This document shows positions 17,627 to 24,198 of a stretch of 64,000 bases of DNA, piece by piece. Source of the stretch: Pseudomonas sp. RC10 (GTDB taxonomy: Bacteria > Pseudomonadota > Gammaproteobacteria > Pseudomonadales > Pseudomonadaceae); assembly GCF_038397775.1 (NCBI RefSeq), contig NZ_CP151650.1, positions 2,356,001 to 2,420,000 of the forward strand, written 5' to 3'. The notes under the pieces were generated by a model, which saw only the letters and a list, made by a program, of their open reading frames with translations, was not told where the DNA came from and made no database searches. Position 1 is the first letter of the stretch, and every line of letters starts with the position of its first letter. The translations under genes and the position numbers were made by a program.

Positions 17627-19066
17627 ATGAGCAGCGACCTGTTCCAGACCTTGCAAAGACTGATCGGCGCCGACTACGTGCAGCCGGGCACCGACTCGAC
17701 CACGCAACTGACCGACAAACAGGGCACGTACGTCGGCAAGGCACTGGCCGTGGTGCGCCCGGCCAATACCGAAGAAGTGGCGGCGGTGGTGCGGGCCTGT
17801 GTCGCCCGTACAGCGCCGATTGTGGTGCAGGGCGGCAACACCGGGCTGATGGGCGCTGCAACGCCCGATGCCAGTGGCCGTTCGGTGCTGCTGCTTCTGG
17901 ACCGGCTCAATCGCGTACGTGACATCGACACTGACAACGACACCCTGACGGTCGAGGCAGGCTGTATTCTGCAAAACGTCCAGGACGTGGCGCGCAAGGC
18001 CGGGCGGTTGTTCCCGTTGAGCCTCGGCGCGGAAGGCAGTTGCACCCTTGGCGGCAACCTGGGGACCAACGCGGGCGGCACAGCGGTGCTGCGCTACGGC
18101 AACACCCGCGAGCTGACCCTGGGGCTGGAGGTGGTGACCGCCGAGGGCGAAATCTGGAACGGTCTGCGCGGCCTGCGCAAAGACAACACCGGCTATGACC
18201 TGCGCGATCTGTACATCGGCAGCGAAGGCACACTCGGCATCATTACTGCTGCGACCCTGAAACTGTTCCCGCTGCCCAAGGCCCAGTCCACGGCGTTTCT
18301 GGCGTTCGATTCACTGGCTCAGGCGGTGAGTTTTCTCTCTCACGCCCGTGCCGGTTTTGGCGCAAGCCTGACGGCGTTCGAATTGCTGACCGCCGATTGC
18401 CTGACGCTGTTGCGCGAGCAGTTCCCCGACGGCCCGCAAGCCTTCGTCGATGCGCCGCAGCCCTGGTTCGCCTTGCTGGAGCTGTCGGATAACCACAGTG
18501 AAGCCCATGCGCGGCAAGCGTTTGAAGAAGTGTTGGGCAGCGCCTTCGAAGAAGGGCTGCTGGCCGATGCGCTGATCGCTGAAAGCCTGGCCCAAAGCGA
18601 GGCGTTGTGGCTGCTGCGCGAGAACATGAGCGATGCGCAACGTCGGGCTGGTCGCAACATGAAGCACGACATCTCGATCCCGATCTCGCGCATCGTTGAG
18701 TTCGTCGAGCACACCGACGCCTTGCTGCAACAGCATTTTCCTGGCGTGCGCAACTTCACCTTCGGCCATCTGGGTGACGGCAACCTGCATTACAACGTCG
18801 CCCATCCCTTGAACTCCACGGTGGAGGCGCACATGGCGCGTTACGCCGAACTGAGCGAACTGGTGCACGACAGCGCCCACGCCTTCGGCGGCTCGATCAG
18901 CGCCGAGCACGGCATTGGCCAGCGCAAGCGGGCGATGCTGCCGCGCTACAAAAGCAGCGTCGAACTGGACCTGATGCGCCGCGTCAAGCAGGCCCTCGAC
19001 CCCCTCAATTTGCTCAACCCGGGCAAGGTTCTGATCCCCATCGACAGCGAGAGTAATCCTTCATGA
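17627..19066 (+). CDS. FAD-linked D-2-hydroxyacid dehydrogenase (GlcD/D-lactate dehydrogenase family)
   Basis: A 479-residue flavoprotein of the vanillyl-alcohol-oxidase/GlcD group. The FAD-binding PCMH domain fills the first half: IVVQGGNTGLMGAATPD, SLGAEGSCTLGGNLGTNAGG and YIGSEGTLGIITAATLKL are signature segments. The C-terminal cap domain carries TFGHLGDGNLHYN and SAEHGIGQRKR, typical of D-lactate, D-2-hydroxyglutarate and glycolate dehydrogenases. In this operon a 2-hydroxyacid derived from a sulfur amino acid, such as 3-mercaptolactate, is a plausible substrate (inference). It overlaps the aminotransferase gene by 4 bp. Confidence 0.87.
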   Translation: MSSDLFQTLQRLIGADYVQPGTDSTTQLTDKQGTYVGKALAVVRPANTEEVAAVVRACVARTAPIVVQGGNTGLMGAATPDASGRSVLLLLDRLNRVRDIDTDNDTLTVEAGCILQNVQDVARKAGRLFPLSLGAEGSCTLGGNLGTNAGGTAVLRYGNTRELTLGLEVVTAEGEIWNGLRGLRKDNTGYDLRDLYIGSEGTLGIITAATLKLFPLPKAQSTAFLAFDSLAQAVSFLSHARAGFGASLTAFELLTADCLTLLREQFPDGPQAFVDAPQPWFALLELSDNHSEAHARQAFEEVLGSAFEEGLLADALIAESLAQSEALWLLRENMSDAQRRAGRNMKHDISIPISRIVEFVEHTDALLQQHFPGVRNFTFGHLGDGNLHYNVAHPLNSTVEAHMARYAELSELVHDSAHAFGGSISAEHGIGQRKRAMLPRYKSSVELDLMRRVKQALDPLNLLNPGKVLIPIDSESNPS

Positions 19067-20280
19067 GCGTTCGTCTGTCCCGACGCGTGCAGCGCGTTTC
19101 CCTGTCTGCCAACGCCGCCGCTAAGTCCCGCGCCACCGAGCTGCGTGATGCCGGTCGCGACATCCTCGACCTGACCACCGGCGAGCCGGATTTCGACACC
19201 CCCGAGCACATCAAACAGGCGGCTTACAAAGCCATCGACGGCGGCGCCACCAAGTACACCCCGACCCCCGGCGTGAAGAAACTGCGTGAGGCCATTCAGC
19301 GCAAACTTCAGCGCGAGAACCGTCTGGATTATGCACTGCCCTCGATCGTGGTCGGCAACGGCGCCAAACAGATCATCTTCAACGCTTTCGCTTCGACCCT
19401 GGATGAAGGCGATGAAGTGCTGGTACCGGTGCCGTACTGGCCGTCATTTCCGGACATCGTGCGGGTCAACGGTGGCGAGCCGCTGTTCATCGAATGCGGC
19501 CTTGAACAGGGCTGCAAACTGACCCCGCAACAGCTGGAAAACAGCATCAATGCGCGCACCCGCTGGCTGATTCTCAACGGCCCCGGCAACCCCAGCGGCG
19601 CGGTGTACAGCGAGGCGGAACTGCTGGCGCTGGCCGAGGTGCTGCGCCGTTATCCCCAGGTGCTGGTGTTGCTGGATGAGCTTTACGAACACATTCGCTT
19701 CGACGGCAATCCAGCGCTGAGCCTGCTTAACGTCGCGCCCGATCTGCAATCCCGTACCTTGCTGGTGGGCGGGGTTTCGAAGACCTACGCCATGACCGGC
19801 TGGCGCATCGGCTTTGGTGCCGGTCCCAAGGAACTGACCAGCGCCATGACGGTGATTCAGTCGCAATCGACGTCCGGCGCCTCGTCGGTCGGCCAGGCGG
19901 CTGCGCTGGCGGCGTTCGAAGGCGGGCTGGCGTTTCTGCCGGAGCAGGTGCAGGCCTATCAGCAGCGTCGTGATCTCTTGGTCGCGTCGCTGAGCGAGGG
20001 GGACGGGCTGGAGGTGCTCACGCCGGAAGGCGGCTTTTTCGTCTTCGTGCGCTGCGCCGGTTTGCTGGGGCGCATTCGTCCTGATGGCCAGCGCCTGAAG
20101 GATGACGGCGACGTGGTGGATTACCTGCTGGAGCAGGGCGTCGCAGGCGTGGCGGGCAGCGCGTACGGGCTGTCGCCGTGGTTCCGCCTGTCCATCGCCA
20201 CCGCCACCAGCAGCGTGATCGAAGCCGGGCGCCGGATCGCCGATGCCTGCGCACAGCTGCGTGTCGAGGCCCTTGCATGA
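19063..20280 (+). CDS. Class I/II PLP-dependent aminotransferase (aspartate-aminotransferase-like)
   Basis: A 405-residue fold type I aminotransferase. Family marks are LDLTTGEPDFDTPEHIKQAA, YTPTPGVKKLREA, LNGPGNPSGAVYS and the PLP-lysine segment VGGVSKTYAMTGWRIGFG. It interconverts an amino acid and a 2-oxo acid; AspC-type enzymes also accept cysteine and cysteine sulfinate. With the preceding FAD dehydrogenase it could link hydroxyacid, oxoacid and amino acid forms of one compound. ATGA overlaps join it to the genes on both sides, so translation is probably coupled. Confidence 0.88.
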   Translation: MSVRLSRRVQRVSLSANAAAKSRATELRDAGRDILDLTTGEPDFDTPEHIKQAAYKAIDGGATKYTPTPGVKKLREAIQRKLQRENRLDYALPSIVVGNGAKQIIFNAFASTLDEGDEVLVPVPYWPSFPDIVRVNGGEPLFIECGLEQGCKLTPQQLENSINARTRWLILNGPGNPSGAVYSEAELLALAEVLRRYPQVLVLLDELYEHIRFDGNPALSLLNVAPDLQSRTLLVGGVSKTYAMTGWRIGFGAGPKELTSAMTVIQSQSTSGASSVGQAAALAAFEGGLAFLPEQVQAYQQRRDLLVASLSEGDGLEVLTPEGGFFVFVRCAGLLGRIRPDGQRLKDDGDVVDYLLEQGVAGVAGSAYGLSPWFRLSIATATSSVIEAGRRIADACAQLRVEALA

Positions 20281-21011
20281 GTCATTGGCTGGAGCTCTTC
20301 GTGCAGTGGGCAGCGAAGTTCGGCCTGAACTACAGCTTTCTGCTGGACGCGTATCAGCGCGGTTCGATGGTGAACGGCGCGCTGACCACCGTGCTGCTGT
20401 GCCTGTTCACCATCATCGGCAGCCTGCTGGCCGGTGTCGGTCTGGCGGCCATGCTGACCAGCGGCAAGCCGTATCTGGCCAAGCCTGCGCGAGTGTTCAT
20501 CGAAATCACTCGCAACACGCCGACGCTGGTGCAGCTGTACTGCGCGTTCTTGGTGTTGAACATGCTCTTGACCCAGGCCGTGGGCGCGGCCAACCCGCTG
20601 ACGCCGTTCGCCTGGGTGGTGATCGTGATCTCGCTGCACAAGGGCGCGTTTCACGCCGAAGCCCTGCGCGCCGGGATCGAAGCGGTGCCCGCCGTGACGC
20701 TGGAGGCCGCGAGCTCCCTGGCGTTCAGCAGTCGTCAGTTGCTGTGGAATGTACAACTGCCGCTGGCCCTGCGCTTCGCTTTGCCGTCGCTGATCAACAA
20801 CCTGATCGATCTGGTGAAGATGACCGCCGTGGCTTCGGCCATTGCTGTGGGCGACATCACCTACGCCTCGATCATGATCTGGACCCAGAGCGACAACGTG
20901 CTGGAACTGATGATCCTGCTGCTGACGTTTTTCGGCCTGCTCAGCTTCATCGTCAACTGTGTGGGCCGTGCCCTCGAAGCCAAATTGAGGATGCCCGGTT
21001 ATGGCCATTGA
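20277..21011 (+). CDS. Amino-acid ABC transporter permease, HisM/GlnP type (1)
   Basis: A 244-residue inner-membrane permease with about five hydrophobic segments. The EAA loop is present as EALRAGIEAVPAVTLEAASSLAFSS, and FIEITRNTPTLVQLY is the signature of polar amino acid transporters. The ATG at 20277 overlaps the aminotransferase stop (ATGA). It overlaps the second permease gene by 11 bp; the two form the heterodimeric channel of this transporter. Confidence 0.9.
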   Translation: MSHWLELFVQWAAKFGLNYSFLLDAYQRGSMVNGALTTVLLCLFTIIGSLLAGVGLAAMLTSGKPYLAKPARVFIEITRNTPTLVQLYCAFLVLNMLLTQAVGAANPLTPFAWVVIVISLHKGAFHAEALRAGIEAVPAVTLEAASSLAFSSRQLLWNVQLPLALRFALPSLINNLIDLVKMTAVASAIAVGDITYASIMIWTQSDNVLELMILLLTFFGLLSFIVNCVGRALEAKLRMPGYGH

Positions 21012-21789
21012 ATCGTCCGCAAGCCTGCCGTTGTCCTGGCCCCGTCGTCATCCGGGCACGCTCGTTATCGTTGCTGCGCTCTTGGCGTTCCTGATCTTCG
21101 GCGCACCCGAAAGCCCGGTGTTCGCCGCGCTATACGAGTGGTCGCCCGCACTGGCCGTGGGCTTCGGGCAGAACATTTTGATTAGCCTGTTGGCCATTGC
21201 CATCGGCTCGGTATTGGGCTTGTTGATCGGCGCGCTGGGCGCGTCGCCGCTGTGGATCACGCGGCTGCCTGCGCGGATCTGGGTGCAGCTCTTTCGTAAC
21301 GCGCCGTGGCTGGTGCTGATCTATTTCACCACCTACGTGTTCCCGTTCGAGCTGCACATCGGCAAATCGTGGATCGCCTTTCCTGACTGGGTGAAAGTCA
21401 CCATCGGCCTGGCGTTGCCTGCCAGCGCCAACGTCGCGGAAATCTTTCGCGGGGCCATCGGCTCGATCCCCAGCACCCAGTGGGAAGCCTCGCGTTCGCT
21501 GGCCTTCACCCGTGGGCAGATCTTCCGCTCGATCATCCTGCCGCAGTGCTTCAAGCGCATGCTGCCGCCGTGGATGAACCTCTACGCGGTGATCACCATG
21601 GGCACCGCGCTCGCTTCTCTGGTCGGTGTCCATGACCTGATCGACACCGCACAGATCGCCAGCAACACGGTCAACCGCACGGGCTTTACGGTGCTGATTT
21701 ACTTCAGTGTGCTGGCGCTGTTCTTCGCCTATTGCTACCCGATTTCCCGACTCACTCAATTCCTGGAGCGACGTTATGCCTTCTCCTGA
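21001..21789 (+). CDS. Amino-acid ABC transporter permease, HisM/GlnP type (2)
   Basis: A 262-residue permease, second half of the transporter. The signature VQLFRNAPWLVLIYFTTYVFP and the EAA loop EIFRGAIGSIPSTQWEASRSLAFT are clear. Several hydrophobic segments lie between residues 20 and 250. It overlaps both the preceding permease gene and the ATPase gene (14 bp), so the three are one translational unit. Confidence 0.9.
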   Translation: MAIESSASLPLSWPRRHPGTLVIVAALLAFLIFGAPESPVFAALYEWSPALAVGFGQNILISLLAIAIGSVLGLLIGALGASPLWITRLPARIWVQLFRNAPWLVLIYFTTYVFPFELHIGKSWIAFPDWVKVTIGLALPASANVAEIFRGAIGSIPSTQWEASRSLAFTRGQIFRSIILPQCFKRMLPPWMNLYAVITMGTALASLVGVHDLIDTAQIASNTVNRTGFTVLIYFSVLALFFAYCYPISRLTQFLERRYAFS

Positions 21790-22615
21790 AACGCGCGCCG
21801 AGCAACCCTTGATCAGCCTGCGCGACATCCATCTGTCGTTCGGCAGCAACCGCGTGCTCAAGGGCATCGACCTCGACGTGCAGCGCGGCCAGGCGGTGTC
21901 GATCATCGGCCCGTCGGGCTCGGGCAAGTCGACGATCCTGCGCTGCATCACCGGCTTGTTGCAGCCCCAGCGCGGCACGATCCGGGTCGGCGACACCGAG
22001 GTGCACACGCTGGCCAACGAGGCGCAGCGCATCGAATTGCGCAAGCGCGTGGGGTTCGTGTTTCAGCAGTACAACCTGTTCCCGCACCTGTCGGTGTTAG
22101 AGAACCTCGTCATTGCGCCGCGCAAAGTGCTAGGACGCAACTCGGTAGACGCCGAAAAAGAAGCCCGCGCCTTGCTTGCTAAAGTGCGCATGGAGCATAA
22201 GGCCGATGCGTATCCGGGGCAGTTGTCCGGCGGCCAGCAGCAGCGGGTGGCGATCGCCCGCGCACTGGCGATGCGACCCGAACTGATTCTGTTCGATGAA
22301 GTAACGTCCGCGCTGGACCCGGAAACCGTGGGCGAAGTGTTAACGGTGATTCGCGAGCTGACCGAAGAGGGCATGACGTGCGTGCTGGTGACCCACGAGA
22401 TGCGCTTCGCCGAGGACATCAGCGACGTGGTGTATTTCACCGAGAACGGTCTGATCGTCGAGCACGGCAGCGCCGAACAGATTTTCCAGCGCCCCACCAG
22501 CGAGCGCACCCAGACCTTTTTGCGCCATGCCCTGGGCGATGCCGGACGTCGTCCGGTGGCCAGCGGGGACCCGTTTCTGTTGAGCAATATCAGCCGGTAC
22601 AGCCTGTCGGTTTAG
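21776..22615 (+). CDS. Amino-acid ABC transporter ATP-binding protein
   Basis: A 279-residue ABC ATPase of the GlnQ/HisP type. Walker A is GPSGSGKST, the Q-loop is in VFQQYNLFPHLSVLENL, the signature is LSGGQQQRVAIARAL, Walker B is ELILFDEVTSALDPE and the switch His is in LVTHEM. The ATG at 21776 lies within the end of the permease gene. The C-terminal 30 residues (DAGRRPVASGDPFLL...) extend beyond the usual 245-260 residue length. Confidence 0.92.
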   Translation: MPSPETRAEQPLISLRDIHLSFGSNRVLKGIDLDVQRGQAVSIIGPSGSGKSTILRCITGLLQPQRGTIRVGDTEVHTLANEAQRIELRKRVGFVFQQYNLFPHLSVLENLVIAPRKVLGRNSVDAEKEARALLAKVRMEHKADAYPGQLSGGQQQRVAIARALAMRPELILFDEVTSALDPETVGEVLTVIRELTEEGMTCVLVTHEMRFAEDISDVVYFTENGLIVEHGSAEQIFQRPTSERTQTFLRHALGDAGRRPVASGDPFLLSNISRYSLSV

Positions 22616-22650
22616 CAAGGTACGCATCACCTCTAAGGCCACCGTATACC

Positions 22651-22756
22651 CTGTAGGAGTGAGCTTGCTCGCGATAGCAGTGTGTCAGATGGCACCGATG
22701 TGACAGGCCGATAGCAATCGTCGGATTGCCGCCCAGACCAAGCTCACTCCTACAGG
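22651..22756. repeat. Paired ggagtgagcttgctcgcgat repeat with degenerate centre
   Basis: The left arm ctgtaggagtgagcttgctcgcgatagc and the right arm agctcactcctacagg are inverted, but the inner part of the right arm has diverged. The element splits the transporter genes from the thiol dioxygenase gene and could attenuate or stabilise the transcript. Confidence 0.75.
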
Positions 22757-22792
22757 AGGAGCGCGTTTAATGACTAATAAAAGGAGCACCTG

Positions 22793-23389
22793 ATGAGCAT
22801 CGAAACCCGCAGCCCCGTGATCGAAGATTTCCTTCAGAAAATCCGCGTCATTCACCAACGCGGCGTAGACCGCGCAGCGCTGAAAGAAATCGTCAGCCTG
22901 CTGGAAGGCCTGGCCGAACGTCACGACCTGTTCAACTTCGACACCTTCCCGGCGCCGGTTCCGGGGGAGGGCGACACTGCGTTTCGTTATCGCCTGAACG
23001 ACGACGGCGAGACGCCGACGCTGTACATGAACTCGCTGCTGCCCGGCAAAAGCACGTTGCCGCACAACCACGAAACCTGGGCGGTGATCGTGGCGGTGCA
23101 GGGTCAGGAGATCAACTACGTCTGGGCCCGCACCGACGATGGCAGCGACCCGACGTTCGCCAGGCTGGAGCTGGAAAAGGAAGTCGTGGTGCAACCGGGC
23201 ACGTCGATCAGCTTCCTCGGCGAGGACCTGCACGGCATCAAAGTCGATGGCGAAACCCCGACCCTGCATTTCCACCTGTACGGTCGCCCGCTGGAATCGC
23301 TGAACGGGCGTTACGGCGTCAACACCGAAGGCAAGGTTCTCAACTACAACGCTTCGCAAATGGCGCCGTCCATCAAGGCCTTCGCATGA
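22793..23389 (+). CDS. Thiol dioxygenase of the cysteine dioxygenase / 3-mercaptopropionate dioxygenase family
   Basis: A 198-residue cupin. The three-His iron site is His91 and His93 (LPHNHETWAV) with His147 (GEDLHGI). Members oxidise a thiol such as cysteine or 3-mercaptopropionate to its sulfinate with O2. The region where cysteine dioxygenase has a Ser-x-His-x-Tyr triad reads H-F-H-L-Y (159-163), a variation worth noting for substrate choice. A good ribosome binding site (aaggagcacctg) precedes the ATG. The stop overlaps the GST start by 4 bp. Confidence 0.85.
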   Translation: MSIETRSPVIEDFLQKIRVIHQRGVDRAALKEIVSLLEGLAERHDLFNFDTFPAPVPGEGDTAFRYRLNDDGETPTLYMNSLLPGKSTLPHNHETWAVIVAVQGQEINYVWARTDDGSDPTFARLELEKEVVVQPGTSISFLGEDLHGIKVDGETPTLHFHLYGRPLESLNGRYGVNTEGKVLNYNASQMAPSIKAFA

Positions 23390-24054
23390 TCGACCTCTAC
23401 TACTGGCCCACCGGCAACGGCCTGAAAGTCGGCATTCTCCTCGAAGAGCTCGGGCAAGAATATCGACTGTTGCCCATCAATATTCGCACCGGCGAGCAGA
23501 AGCAGGATTTCTTCCAGAAGATCAGCGCCAACGGGCGGATTCCGGCGATTGTCGATCACGCGGCTTTTGCGAACAGCCCACGTGATGCTGAGCCGCTGAG
23601 CCTCTTCGAATCCGGGGCTATTCTCAATTATCTGGCGAACAAGGCCGGGCGTTTTCTGCCGCCAGAAGGCACCGCCGAACGCCAGCGCGTGCAGGAGTGG
23701 CTGTTCTGGCAGGTGGGGCATGTCACGCCGTACCTGAGTCAGTGGCAGGTGTTCAGGGAAAAGGCGCCGGAGCCGATTCCATTCGCCCTCGACCTGCTTG
23801 GCGCTGAAGCCGCGCGGCTGTATGGCGTGCTGGAAAAACGCCTGGGTGAAGTGCCGTATGTGGCGGGCGATTATTCGATTGCCGACATCGCGATCTTCCC
23901 GTGGATTCAGCCGCTGCGTCAGGGCCAGGACCTGGCGGATTACCCGAACATCCACGCGTGGCGCGAACGCATCAAGGCCCGACCAGCCGTACAACGTGCG
24001 TACGAGAAGGGCCGGGAAGTGGCGGCGGGCGAGAAGTCGTTGGTGTTGCAGTAA
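23386..24054 (+). CDS. Glutathione S-transferase family protein (YfcG/YghU-like)
   Basis: A 222-residue GST. The N-terminal thioredoxin-like domain (LYYWPTGNGLKVGILLEELG) has the TGNGLK motif of the YfcG/Ure2p-like Nu class, and ESGAILNYLANKAGRF binds the glutathione gamma-Glu. The C-terminal helical domain ends around residue 205. Nu-class GSTs show disulfide-bond reductase activity rather than transferase activity, which fits a cluster dealing with thiols or disulfides. It is coupled to the dioxygenase by an ATGA overlap. Confidence 0.88.
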   Translation: MIDLYYWPTGNGLKVGILLEELGQEYRLLPINIRTGEQKQDFFQKISANGRIPAIVDHAAFANSPRDAEPLSLFESGAILNYLANKAGRFLPPEGTAERQRVQEWLFWQVGHVTPYLSQWQVFREKAPEPIPFALDLLGAEAARLYGVLEKRLGEVPYVAGDYSIADIAIFPWIQPLRQGQDLADYPNIHAWRERIKARPAVQRAYEKGREVAAGEKSLVLQ

Positions 24055-24070
24055 CCCCAGTCCCCGTCTC

Positions 24071-24158
24071 TGTAGGAGCGCGCTTGCCCGCGATAGCGTG
24101 GTGTCATGCAACACGTTCGGCACAGATACCCCCTTCGCGGGCAAGCGCGCTCCTACAC
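24071..24158. repeat. Paired tgtaggagcgcgcttgcccgcgat repeat
   Basis: Left arm tgtaggagcgcgcttgcccgcgatagc and right arm cttcgcgggcaagcgcgctcctaca form a long inverted repeat with a spacer of about 40 nt. The same family occurs at 48890 and 56093. It separates the GST gene from the rhodanese-lyase fusion gene. Confidence 0.85.
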
Positions 24159-24198
24159 AAAAACGGTCGATAGTATTCGTTGATTCACGAGAACCCCC

